Part shown: positions 1 to 11,633 of the stretch, piece after piece
Layout of the letters: every line of letters begins with the position of its first letter
How positions within the stretch are numbered: the first letter of the stretch is position 1
Origin: Litoditis marina
Taxonomy: Eukaryota > Nematoda > Chromadorea > Rhabditida > Rhabditidae
DNA length: 64,000 nt
Assembly (NCBI GenBank): GCA_964036275.1
Contig: OZ038440.1
Coordinates: forward strand, 4,439,690-4,503,689
Reading direction: 5' to 3'
The notes under the pieces: generated by a model
Told to the model about the DNA's origin: nothing
Database searches by the model: none
The model's input: the letters and a program-made list of their open reading frames with translations, nothing else
Translations under genes and position numbers: made by a program

Positions 1-3000
1 ATCTTCACATTGGAAGTGAGTCATAAGATTGTCTACCGCTACGACGTTTGTATTCGACTGAAAAGAGAGGCGGGAAAGAAGGACATTGATCTGACCAAAG
101 GAGCGCGAGACGAGTAAGTTCACCAGCAAATGCTTTGTTTTTGTTGCCCGAGATATAGTCTGTTTCACGCAACAATAGCCCTCTACAGTAAGCTTGCGAA
201 TCTTTCAAGCAAATCTAGGAAGTTGTCCCGAGCCTAGAAAACAGTGAATCTATAAGTTTGTCTGTTTAATAGATAAACAGCCTCGAATATTCGAAAGATT
301 ACTGTAGAAAGTCATCGATTGGTGAAACGGAGTATAGGAACAAGTCCATTAGTCAACTTTGTGCCTGAATGTATGGTTTTCTACCTCTCTAGGAAAACAG
401 TATAATGAGTTAGTTAGGAATGTTAGGTCCAGCCGCTAAAGTGGGTATTTTAGTTGTGAAACTTGAGGAAAGACCCAGTATGAATCCAATCGTTTGTCCT
501 CTGTTTCTTCTACAATACAAACTTATCCATATTTGGTCTTTTCTATATAAATACATTTCTTTTGAATCTTTAGCTCATTATATCGTTGAGCTGATGATTA
601 GTTTCTGTTCAGAGATATGGCGGTTTCAGGAAGGGTCGATTAGTGTTTTCTCAGCCTTTCTCATTTCTCAACCTATTTTCTATTCTATTCCATTCCATTC
701 AATTTCCAGTGCGGCTGTCACAGAAAGACATGAGCTGTGTGTGGCCGCCCTCCGCCGCGCCCTGGAGATGTATCGTATCCTCAACGAGGGAAACGCCATT
801 GCTCACGACGGATCGGCCATTCTATTTTCTTCCGAAGATCTAGAGGCTGCGCTGAAGCCGGTTAGATAGTTTGGCGATACTTTGAATATCAGGGGACCAC
901 AATTGGAATGATTTTTTTTATTTTTCATGAAAGCATAAGCAATACGCAATTAGGTGTTCTATTTGAAATTGAGCAAAACAGGGCGTATTTGTGAGAAGGG
1001 TTCTGGAGCCGGTGAAGTTTGGTGATAGCATGAATCGGGGGTGACCACACAAATTGAGATCGAAGTTACAAATATACGTGGCTTTAACGAGCGTTTTGTA
1101 ATTGAATGTTAGGTATTGTTTAGTGATCGACTTCAAGCCCCACATGCCTCTTCCATAATCTCTTTTTAAATGGGCTGAAAATGAGTGATGTTGTAGTGTG
1201 TGAGAGTCGCGGGTGAACGTTATACCAAGCTTGAACATTTCGTACCAGATCGTGTGATTGCGTGTTCCAACTAGTGAATTCTCATTTGTGCAGGAGAACT
1301 CTACGTTGACGATGTCCGTGACTGACCTGCCACCCGGGGTACGGGCCCATATCCGATCAGCTGATGTCTCCTCCATTGAGATTGAGATCTTCCCCTGTAG
1401 AGAATCCGCCTCTCAGTTCGATATCGCCGATTTCGAGAATGCTCAGGTACAATGTTTCCGAGTTCCGATCTTTTCTGGATAACAATTGCAAATATTGTCC
1501 GAAAGTTGTTTTACACTACATTTCACCCCTGTTCAACTTCTATTCGAAAATTCGGGTTGAACAAGCAGGGGCATCTTTCATGTTGAACACTCAATGTTTT
1601 CTTTTCAATGCTTAGGATTTCGAACACTTTTTTTGTCTTTTTTACGAGGGTTTCTCTTATTCAGAATAATCGCGACATGGCTCATTTGGATCGTTCGTGG
1701 AAGCAGTTCCATGAGATGCTCACTAATCAGGATGCTATTGCCAAGTGAGTTTATTCTAGCAACAGTTGAAATTGCGTTTCTGTGGAAGGGAAAAGTAGTA
1801 AATGCTGTGGTTGTCTCTTACAGGTACCTGATCGTATCACACGCAAACTCACGACCCTGTCCTTCGTCTAGACTAATGAATATCGTTAAAAATTGTCATA
1901 ACCTCACACCAGTAGGATGAGGTTATTCTGCAAGAAGGAGTCCGTTTGTCGTTTTAGACTGCAAATTTTATTGATTTGCGTCAATTATAGGCCAATTATC
2001 CCTGATTTCGCCAAAACGGAATTCCTTTCTTGGATTTTTCTGGTTATCCGAACAACTCTAGTATGGTCATGTCTTTTGCAGCGGCCGTTTCACACTCTAT
2101 GGCGCTGGCAAGTTGTTCTCAAGAGATGCTAGACGTCGTGCAATCGGGTTCGGTCATGAACTTGTTGAGGGAGGCGACAAAGGAATCAAGTCAGTTTTCA
2201 AAACTGTTAAAAAAAGATCATTCGTTTATACAAGCACATTATTTTGTAAAATAGTGTCAACTTTCTAGTTTTTCTTCAAGTTCATTGTTTCGAAAACTGC
2301 CAAGTCTGTGCGGGTTGTCTAGCCGTCTGAATGATAAACACGTTGTAAAGAGAAAAAAGAACTAGAGCAACAATTTCGGAGATGTAGCGAAGTATGGAGC
2401 ATGAATGTAAAAAAAATCTCTTGACAAATTCGTTTTTCAGGTTTATTGAAGGACGTAAGAAGAGTGGAGTGGTTGCAGCACTAGTTCTCGATGGCATGTT
2501 TTAGTATTTTGTTGTCTTCACTGCCATTTGTTTGTGTTTCACGTTTATTCACTTCTGTCTGTTAAGTTTCTTCTTACTATTGATGGTATGATTGGTTTTT
2601 TTTTCTTCAAATAATTAAAACACATAGACCAAAATGTAATAGAGTACTTGTTCATTTTCGTTCATTTTCAGCAAAAGTGGGACAGTTCTTCAAGTCGCAA
2701 AATCTGCTGACCTCCGTGCGAGAACTTCTCTGTGGTATGGGACAAAGGGGCGTTGCGGCCAATGGTAGATTCCCCTTCGACGCGGTCAATAACAACAAGA
2801 TGAACAACACATGGGTGGAGGTCAACAAGTATGTCAAGGGTAGGTTTTCATACTTCTCATATTTGATCTGAGTTTATTGGTCTAAATCTGAATAAAACAT
2901 GGGTGGAGGTCAACAAGTATGTCAAGGTTGGGTTCTCGTACTTCTTCACTTTTTGCAGTTTTGAATTGTCCTCGTTGTCATTTCACGCTTCTCCTCATTA

Positions 3001-6000
3001 GGTCTGAATCGATTGATTTTCGGCGAGTACATGCGAACGTGTGATACAGTGTGATCTCGGAAAATATTGCTTATAAATAATTTAGCCTTCAAAAACAATT
3101 TTTTTCTCATTTCGTTGCGTCATTTCGTCTATACCATTCTCTCAGCTAAACTTTTCAGCTGGTTGGCAGTTGTAACTTGTATTGTAATTGGCTGGCATCA
3201 GTTATGAGCTTATGAGCAAGGAAACCTTTTGATTTCTTCAGGACTTCGGCTGAACTATGTGAACGGATCGGCGAACAGTTCTTTTGTGGCGATTGGCATT
3301 TCGAGGATACCGGTCGGCAAACTCACTGAAGTAGGCATCAGGTTAGTTGGAGCTGACTGTTTTTTTTAATCAAATTCCTTATCCAGTATCCATAAAAGTT
3401 GCCTATATTTTATATATATAGAATCATAAAGTTTACATATTGTAATGGTAGAACTAGTCTGTTTGTGTAGAATGCTCAAAAATTACCTGTGTGATTTCGG
3501 GTAAAGATGAAACGTACCACTTTCATTTTTCTTTCTCTCCGCTGAAAGGTATTATTTTGCCTTAGGAGTGTATAAAATTTTGCTTTTGATTCAGCGGTGA
3601 GCCGCAGCCTATTCTGACCCGTTTCTCTGACCAGAACCCGGCAGACCTTCTTCACGATTGGCCAGCCGTCGTATTCCGCGGATTCAATGAGAATAGGTGG
3701 GCAGTTGTTTTCATTCCTATTTTATATTTGATAGTACTTTGTGTATTGAACTCATAGAGGTAGGCCAATGGTCAGTTGTACTTGTACTACAAAAAACAGT
3801 CTCTTGTTCAGTATGTCTAATGTTGTATATTGTATTCTTTTGTTATACGAAGTTTTGCCCGCTGTCCATTAATTTTTCTGATTTTTCTGGAAAATGTGTA
3901 CTTTACTCCAATTTGAAGTATCAGGATTTAGATGGTTACTTCTGAGGTAGAGGCGAAACCCATTGGAGCAAGCACTATTTTTGTACTCATTTAATTTATA
4001 TTGTGATTCGTAATCGTAAGTGTCGGAATTACAGGGAAATGCGTGCTATTCATTATCCCATGGAACTTTTGATGGTCGCTCCTCACCAAAGAGTTTCACT
4101 ACAGAAGCAACTAGCAGATCCGGTGAGTTTTAAAAGAAGACCATGGATTTCTGAGTGCTAAAAACCTCAATACTTGTTACAAAAACACATTTTAGTTAAC
4201 AGAAACGAGCCTCTTGCATCAAAAACATAGTTTGACACTCTTTTTCAGGAAAAAGCTGCTAAGCCGCAGGATCGGTATAATCAGATTGCCAATATCATGA
4301 ATGCACTGAATCTGGATGCTGGTGGAAGTAGGAACGCCTATCTCAATGCGTAAGTTTACCATCTTCTCCTTTTAGATACGTGTACAATTTACGAGTTTCA
4401 CTCTTAGTATGATACTTAGTAGTACAGTACAGTATTCTTTTAAGGGGTACCGCACTACACTTTCTGAGTCTTGTTATATGAAGAGCGCATGATCAGACTG
4501 GTTGCATTTTTACTTTTATCTCCTTAAAACTTCCTCGCCTGTTGTTGGAACCAACCTTACTGAGCGGAATGCTGCCACCTATATGCGAATAATCACGGGA
4601 AATATACGTACTGTATCTATTGTCTAAGTATTTCTCAATTCAAATTAGATACAACATTCGTAGATAATCCACCGTTAATTTATCGCACACATGGAGTTGA
4701 ATGTCTTGGCTAGGAACAGATCGAACTTGTGATCCTATGATTGGTGGGCGCCTCAGCTACTATACCATTTCACCACTGAAAGTTAAGATTGGACATACGT
4801 TTAATGTTTCACACATGTCCATGATTTGTAACTATGAACTATAAACATAAAGACTCACTGTCATTATAATATGTATCGTGATTTGATTCCGATTCCAGAT
4901 TTGGCATCAGAGTTGCTGACAGGCCGTATAAAGTGGAGGCTATTCGAAGAAAGGCACCAGTACTCTTGTACAGTCGCAACACGAAGGTTGAAACGGACGA
5001 ATACAAGGTTGGTCACTAAACTGGCTCAACGCGGTACGCGATTTAGATCAAGGGTATCTGGGTAGGTATAGTCGCCATTTTCCCTATAAAGAGAGCAGCG
5101 GGCTCGATGCGATGCGGGACGAGCGGTTGTTGATTACTTCCCAGCAGACGAGAGAGTGTGTAGATCAAAGATACGCAGATGAACTGGCCGATCGCCAAAC
5201 CCCGCCCCCTACCAAAAACCGAATTGACCGTACGCTGTCCACAGCGGTTTGACAAACTTTATAGTACGCCCCAATTTTTTTAAAAATGTTTATCAAAAGT
5301 AATACCTCGATTGAGATGTTGTGGAAGATATCCACTAAAATGACTACACTCACTAGCAGTTTGTCCTACTCAATTGTTCGGGCTTTTATCACTTTTTTCA
5401 TAAGTGATCTGTGTGCAAGTTTGGTTTTTTTTTTTCAGGGAAATTGGAAAACGGATCGAAACACTCAGTATGTCCAAGCCGGCTGTGCGGATCTCATCGT
5501 TTTTGCCTATACCTGTGATGTGAAAGTCGCGAAGTGAGTTTTTTATATACTTTTTTTATGTGTGATTTTTATATCATGTTAATGTTTTAACAATAAAAGA
5601 ATTTTCCCATAACAAAACAAGCTACTTTCGCTCATCATGCGAACCAGTTGTTGCAATTAGTATTTACTGAAAACTTCAAACTAGTTACCTACACCTCATA
5701 TTTTGTCAGTTGAGTAATACTAGAAGTATGGGGACAACTTCTAGTCTAGTTATGTATGTGAAGCTGAAGTTCCGTTTTGTTCCAGAGACTGCATGATTTC
5801 GATCGAACGTATGATGAAGTCTCGAGGAATGCGGGTTGGCCAGTGCAAGCTGGCACCGGTTGACCCCAAAAACTGGATGAACGCCCTCAGTCAGGTTAGT
5901 TTTCACTCGGTGTCACATGCAGGCGTGACCACGAGTTGCACGCGTGCAACATTTGGAGGGGGAGGTCGTAAAGGCTCCGACAGGGAGGTTTTTTTCCGGT

Positions 6001-7293
6001 TTTTGTGATAATCTCGCAAATTGGAAGAATAATTTCGTACTTTTCGGGGAATTTCTTTTTTCGAGGGGGGGGAGGGTCCGTCAACTTTTTGGTCACCCGT
6101 GGTCACATGTCCAAGAGCATGAAGCAGCTTTGACCCTCTTCACCTCCTTAAAGAAGTGGAACACGGTCAAATTGCAGCTTTTACCCCGAAACGGAGAGTA
6201 TTTGTCTAATTTTGATGCGAAATCATCAATTTTTATCTTCGATCTGGAAACCGAGTATTTTTGTCGAATAGTCGTTGTATGGTTGTAGTGGGCACGGTGA
6301 AAACAACTTTACTAGCGTTTATGGTAAATGTACGTTTGAACTGGGTGGTTGAATCGTGAAACGGTTCTCTATTTTGTTTTCGTGTCTTCCAGGTATTCAC
6401 GGACCTGAGAGCGACCGCAAAGCAGCAAAAGTGCATGGTGGTGTTCATCGATTACCGGGACAATAAGAGTCATGGTTGGTTGGGTTCCGTTTTCTGATAA
6501 AACTTTCCGATCACTCAGTCAAATATGTACCTGAGAAAGTGATATGAATCCAGAAAAGATTAATAATCACAAGTCATCGAAGGATCAAAGAAAAGAATGA
6601 TCTCAAAAGAAGAAGTGCCCCTAGACGACAGTTTCGGTAGCATTATTTGGAGTGGATGCATTTTTGAAACACATAAGGTTAAGTTACAGTGAGTTCTGAG
6701 TTACGCTAACAGGCTAACACTTGTTGCCGTTTGAGACTCGAAGTGTTTGCATTCATCGATATATGCATCTACTTACGTATGTGTTTCTAGGATGGCTGAA
6801 GCTACTCGAGAGACGTGAACTGATCATCACGCAGCAAATTTCGAAGGAGGTAGCCGAGAAATTATTCAAGTGAGCTTGTGTGGCCTTTTCGTTTGTACCT
6901 GTACGCTTCATTCACTATACAATTACCTCCGTTTTTTACATTTACATTTACCTTGGTTGTTTAGAATATTTAGTCACTTCGTCATTGTGCGAATTGTTTT
7001 TGTCAACATGTCAACACATGTTTCAAAGTCCTGCAACAAATTAAAAAGATGGAGGGTAATCACATCTTCGTTTTGCATTATATTAATGGCTAGGTTTGGG
7101 GATTTGGCTAGAACTTGATGTTTGCAGACAGCCTATGTCCTGCTCCAATGTGGTCAACAAGGTGAACTGCAAACTGACTGGTCTGAATCACAGTGTCGTG
7201 CCAGATGATTACGGGTGAGAGTTTGTTTCTTTTTGCATATTGTACGGGGCATACCTCATATTTATGTGGAAGGACTAGGCGATGGAAATAGGG

Positions 7294-7330
<37 letters not shown>

Positions 7331-10219
7331 TTTTCTTCCATTTTTTCTTCCCTCCCCCCACCCCATTGTTATGTGCACTCATCACTCTCTTCTTCTTTCT
7401 TCATTCATGCCTTCGTCTCTTCTGGTCTTTCTTTTTCGCCCCCAATTATAACTGGTACCAGGAATAAGTCATTCAGAATCAAAAGTCATCAAAGTGAAAG
7501 TCATTTGAAAGTAAAAGTATTTAATTCATTTTTAGTCAGGATTTGAAAATACGAACAATTTTGGAAACTTCATTCCCGATTCTCAACTGTTTCTGTACTT
7601 AATGAGTTTTACTTTCAAATGACTTTCATTCTAATGATTTTCAATTTCGAATGACTTATTCTGGTTGCCATTATAACTACATAACTTTCTGTCGAACCTT
7701 TTTCTTATTATCCACATATTTACAGAAAGAATCGTTGGATTTCAAAGGGTCAGACTCTAATAATGGGCTATGATGTGGCGCATCCGGGACGGGCAGATCG
7801 TGATGAGCTCATGAACAAGAAACCTCCACAGAATCCCAGTGTCGTAGGGGTACGTATTTGAAGAATTTTCTGTGCTCTCTCTCTCTTTCTCCATCACTCT
7901 TTGCCCTTTCCTCCTCTTTCTCCCTTTTGCGTGTTCCCATTACATTTTTCGTTTCCTTCTTCTCTGTCCTCCATCTTTTTTGTGCGCCGTAGGACGGTTT
8001 TTCATACATTTTCCGTATGAATAATCAGAAGGTTTAGCTGGTTTGATTGCTGGAGCTTTTTTAAAAGCAGTATTTTGGTTTTTTGGACTGTGTTTATTTC
8101 TGATTTTTCAGTTCTCGTTCAACGGAGCTCCGAATCCGGAATCTTTCATCGGCGATTTCCATTTCCAGACGCCTCGTGTCGAACAAGTGGGTTTCTTTTG
8201 GTGGCAGCCGACAGTTTTAGGATGGCAATTTCCAGCGGCTGTTCTTGAAACTTTGATAAATTAGGCCTACAATATGCGCTAATCAGGAAAAGACAGTTAC
8301 ATAGAATGGATCGCGCTTCAACAAGATTTAACACAACTTTGTTAAAGTTTGATGTGCCTTTCAAATATTCCAATAAAATTGGTATATTTCTAATACGGCC
8401 GCAGTTACATTCAGGTATTTGTAGAATTCATTATTTCATCGCCTTCATTGTGGGACTGTGACTAAATTTACATTTTAAGGTTGCCGCCGAAGTGTTGAAT
8501 GTGAGAATGAAGTGGATGTTGAAACTTTTCGTGAAAAATCGTGGCACTTGGCCTGAATCCATATTTGTCGTGAGGGATGGTATTTCAGAAGGACAATACA
8601 GAATGGTTTGTTTTCTTTAGCTCCGTATAACATTCGTAATCATGAATTAGTATAGAGTCGCTGGAAATAGAAGTAGAAATATTATATATGTATTTGGTGT
8701 ATTTTCTATGTTAACCATATTTTAGGCTATTGATCACGAGCTGGCTGCTTTGCGCGAGGCTTGTGAGGAATATGGAAATTTGAACGGTCGTGCTGGCTGG
8801 GCTCCGAAGTTCCTCATGGTAGTAGTAACGAAACGTCACAGTGTGCGGATGTTCAAGGAAGGACCCAGGGGTAGGAGTGTGTGTATTTTTCAGGGAGATA
8901 AGTGCTACGCTGCTCTGATCACCAGATTTTATGGGAGACACCCGATACCCGAAGTCTTAATTCTCAGTCATCAGTCATTTGCTTCTAACTGCAAACGTCG
9001 GTGTCGTTTGCAGTTAAACAAAATTATCAATTAGGTAGTAAACTGTCAAAACAAACGTCTTTTTTTTTCTGATTAGCCATTGATCTTTCATGTTTCTGTA
9101 TCGCAATGTTCACAATCACAAAATGAATTTCTCCTTAAGTCATGTTTTGTAGGAATTGAGAATCCTCTTCCCTGCACCGTAGTCGATACGGATATCGTCC
9201 GGAACGACATGACGGAGTTTCTGATGCAGCCCCATAAAGTCATACAGGTACTTGTATATTATGGACTTGTTTACCTTTTCTATAAGTTGTTTTCATAAAT
9301 TTGCGATAGTTTTTATCCAGTTTCGCCACTCAAAATCAGGCGGGACTTTAGAGTGGCTGTAATATAGTTGCCAGCTACCAGCTGTAACGATAGACTGCAG
9401 ATATACACAGTACAATAGGAATGCATACACTATAGTTGATTTAAATGAACTTTTCCAAACTTCAGGGCACGGGCAAGTCTCCCACCTATCAGATTCTCAT
9501 CGACGATTTGGATCTAACGTCCGATGAGATTCAGGCGACAATGTTGGCTCTCGCTTTCAATCATCAGGTAATTTTCTACAGTTGTTTTCAATACGTGTAA
9601 TAGTTTAGTTCGAAGTTTGCTACAACCGAACTTCGGTAAGGTATCATGTAAGTTGAACAAAAATGCGTCTTTCTTCTTCAATATTTAGGTGTGGTTTACA
9701 CGACAGAAAATGAGGTGTTGTAATTCAGATCGTTGAATCCCCGATTTCCCTACCTGAGCCAGTTTATCAAGCTGATGAATGGGCGAAACGCGGGAACGAA
9801 ATGTGGAAAGCATTCAGGTACGTTAGTGGAAAGAACTGGTATATTATATCTTTAATACCTGAGGCAATCCTACTCATAACCTTAATAGTTGTACCCCAAT
9901 TACAAAACGTGCTTCTTATTCGCCAAACTCGTTGTCATTTGTCGTACCAAACACAAATGTTGTCACTTCACACTTTTTAATCGATAAAAGGTGTTTCTTT
10001 TTGTAGCAGTAACACCTCACTGGTTCATTTGTAATGCTCCTCAATAACTATCTATTTGAATAGTTTGAACTCAAAATGTCTGTTTTCAGTGAGAAATTCA
10101 ATTTCCCCATGTGTAAGGACAAGTGTGGCTTCAGCAGTCCGCCAATAGATTTCGACGCCATGACTGCCAGATTGGGATACTGGAATACGATTCTGGAACA
10201 ATCTAGAGTAAATGCATGA
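1..10219 (+). CDS. Argonaute protein, nematode WAGO/CSR-1-like, 5'-truncated by window edge
   Basis: Small-RNA-guided silencing protein. Exons: 1-113, 710-860, 1294-1446, 1665-1744, 2082-2189, 2441-2493, 2672-2839, 3242-3341, 3595-3696, 4035-4122, 4249-4349, 4899-5007, 5439-5533, 5786-5894, 6393-6474, 6791-6869, 7128-7214, 7726-7849, 8112-8186, 8480-8605, 8726-8870, 9153-9247, 9466-9567, 9729-9817, 10090-10219. All phases agree and give 887 residues plus stop. Order: N domain (VYRYDVCIRL), linker (GRFTLYGAGKLF), PAZ (about 205-375), MID (about 440-600), PIWI (about 600-860). The slicer tetrad looks present: D609 (GYDVAHPG), E658, D692 (VVRDGISEGQ), H814 (FNHQ). MID has HGWLK where the common pocket starts with Y; H at this place is, as I recall, typical of the nematode-specific clade. 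Slicer residues in such a protein favour CSR-1 or VSRA-1 kinship over most WAGOs, but I cannot choose. One intron is GC-AG. Confidence 0.93.
152..336. repeat. MITE-like element in first Argonaute intron
   Basis: The left end reads TATAGTCTGTTTCACGC and the right end is its approximate reverse complement (GGTGAAACGGAGTATA). A second copy with near-identical ends lies at 26602-26824. Flanking TA suggests a Tc1/mariner-type non-autonomous element. It lies wholly inside the intron 114-709. Confidence 0.7.
2494..2671 (+). other. GC-AG intron of the Argonaute gene
   Basis: The frame of the flanking exons (ALVLD then AKVGQFFKSQ, the start of PAZ) is kept only if the donor is G|GCATGT at 2494-2495. 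The next GT downstream gives the wrong phase for the sole acceptor, TTTTCAG ending at 2671. Confidence 0.75.
2809..2945 (+). repeat. Direct duplication of an exon end into the following intron
   Basis: About 48 bases covering the last 31 coding bases of the exon ending at 2839, plus its donor region, recur 88 bases downstream (2897-2945). The second copy has GTTGGG in place of the GTAGGT donor. Reading through the first donor meets a stop, so the second copy is not an alternative coding end. Confidence 0.85.
5095..5260. repeat. Dispersed element of the GACGAGAGAGTGTGTAGATC family
   Basis: Inside an Argonaute intron. Related sequence with the core GAGAGTGTGCAGATC...AGACGCAGA occurs at about 15540-15745, 17590-17720, 17755-17870 and 20225-20420. 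Copies occur in both orientations, and the 15.5 kb copy folds back on itself. Probably a non-autonomous DNA element; exact ends are not clear. Confidence 0.55.
7292..7331. repeat. CT dinucleotide microsatellite
   Basis: A nearly pure CT run of about 40 bases in the intron between the MID and PIWI exons of the Argonaute gene. Confidence 0.9.
7456..7672. repeat. Fold-back element in Argonaute intron
   Basis: The left arm (GGAATAAGTCATTC ... GTCATTTGAAAGTAAAAG) and right arm (CTTTCAAATGACTTTCATT ... GAATGACTTATTCTGG) are reverse complements over about 62 bases with a few mismatches, around a spacer of some 85 bases. This is the shape of a MITE. Confidence 0.7.
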
Positions 10220-10700
10220 TTCTGCCCATGTGGCTCATTCTTCCCCATCTTACCATTCCCGTTTCCTTGCTGACTTCCTTATTTTGCGCCGTGCATTACA
10301 CGTGCTTTGTTTTGTTTCATATTGTGTAACTATCGTGATTTGAATGTTTTGATGACTCCTGGCGAATAGTTTTATGTGGTGTAAATTGTAATATTATGAC
10401 ATTCAATCTCCGCATGCTCTATTTACGGTTATTAGCTATAACATAGTTTTACCACATTATTTACGTGTTGAGCACATACCGGCAGAGCTGGTACTTCACT
10501 TTATGTTTCAGAATAGTCTCTTTCTTTGAATTTACAGCCTGTGAACTGTTGCACAGTATGTTTTTGTGCTACTTCGGCCGATCATTTGTAGACTAATTTT
10601 GCCAAATTCGTTTAGTCACATTGTTTTTTTAGAAAAACTATGGTTGCTTAATAATTAAACAATAATAATTACTGGAGCCGTGTATGTATTACGTATTTGT

Positions 10701-10706
10701 AATAAA
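10701..10706 (+). terminator. Possible polyadenylation signal of the Argonaute gene
   Basis: AATAAA lies 482 bases after the stop. It is the first canonical hexamer noticed downstream. No cleavage data, so tentative. Confidence 0.35.
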
Positions 10707-10730
10707 TCTTGTAGTCGGGAAATACGGCCA

Positions 10731-11049
10731 ACAACAAAAGTAACGGTGAACAAAAGTAACGGGGTAGTAACGGAGTACAAAAGTAACGGAGTTTTACAAA
10801 AGTAACGGAGTATGTACGAAACTTTTTCAAAGTTAGCTGCCTGAAGTACGACCAAGAGTGTGGAAAACGTTTCTAAACACATTCACATCGAAATGTTTAT
10901 ATTAACGCGTTTACACGCTATCAACGCCTAGGTTACTAAAATGATAATAAAACTCCGTTTTTTGTAAAACTCCGTTACTTTTGTAAAACTCCGTTACTTT
11001 TGTACTCCGTTACTACCCCGTTACTTTTGTTCACCGTTACTTTTGTTGT
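10731..11049. repeat. 80-bp perfect inverted repeat built of TCCGTTACTTTTG units
   Basis: Left arm 10731-10810 and right arm 10970-11049 are exact reverse complements, separated by about 160 bases. Each arm contains several short direct repeats of CAAAAGTAACGG. The sequence GGGAAATACG follows the pattern on both outer sides. It can form a long stem in the RNA or single-stranded DNA. Confidence 0.9.
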
Positions 11050-11620
11050 TCACCGGGAAATACGTGTTATTCTTTGTGTTGTTTGCGTGAAGCGAAGTTA
11101 GGTAATTGGAAATTTACGATTAATGCGATTTAACGGTCTTCACACGTAAACCCTGTGGGTGACGGAAGTACGGTATCTTCGAATTTTACTATCGATCGAT
11201 GGAGATGGGCCAAATTTGGACGAGACGGTTTGAGGCATTTTCTTTTGAATATTTAGTGTTTGTTAGTTTATATTTAGTTCCATTGTAAGATAATTCCATG
11301 ACGCAGTCATGTCAAAATCTGTGAGATCCTGATTACGAATTGTGTTTAACCGATTTTTGGGAATTTCGAAGACGAAGTTTCTCAAAAATTCTATTTTCAT
11401 GCTAAATATAGATCATTTGGTGTATTATTATATCGTGAACTACATTCACGACATGTTCCTCGGTAGAGTTAGTGCGCAGCTGATAGCCGTTCGTTTTAAA
11501 GTGGATTTTGAGAGCGTTTCAGTCCTTCTACGCTATTTATGGTTATAATTTTTCGTTGAAGGTCTCGTGTGCATACTTTTGCGCGAATTTCATGCGATTG
11601 GAGCATGAAGCTAACTCCTT

Positions 11621-11633
11621 TCATTTTACAGCA
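11621..11633 (+). promoter_or_regulatory. Likely spliced-leader trans-splice acceptor
   Basis: TCATTTTACAG lies directly before CA and the ATG at 11634. A strong acceptor two bases before a start codon with no exon needed upstream is typical of SL1 addition in nematodes. Confidence 0.6.

Larger units (their letters stand above)
10220..11633. other. Intergenic region between Argonaute and RRM gene
   Basis: This holds the Argonaute 3' UTR, with an AATAAA at 10701-10706, the 80-bp perfect inverted repeat described separately, and AT-rich sequence. No ORF with coding features was found. The last ten bases form a spliced-leader-type acceptor. Confidence 0.7.

Noticed and set aside
1811..1852. Possible extra Argonaute exon with acceptor TTACAG and peptide YLIVSHANSRPC
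   Set aside because: Direct splicing of 1744 to 2082 is in phase and gives the continuous family-like sequence DAIANGRFTLYG. The donor after 1852 is weak.
2030..2254. Open frame on plus strand starting near FSGYPNNSSM and running through AAVSHSMALAS
   Set aside because: It overlaps the Argonaute exon 2082-2189 in another frame. The exon's own frame (GRFTLYGAGKLF) joins both neighbours in phase and fits the family.
7809..8009. Minus-strand frame rich in Lys, Glu and Arg
   Set aside because: Complement of a CT-rich intron of the Argonaute gene.
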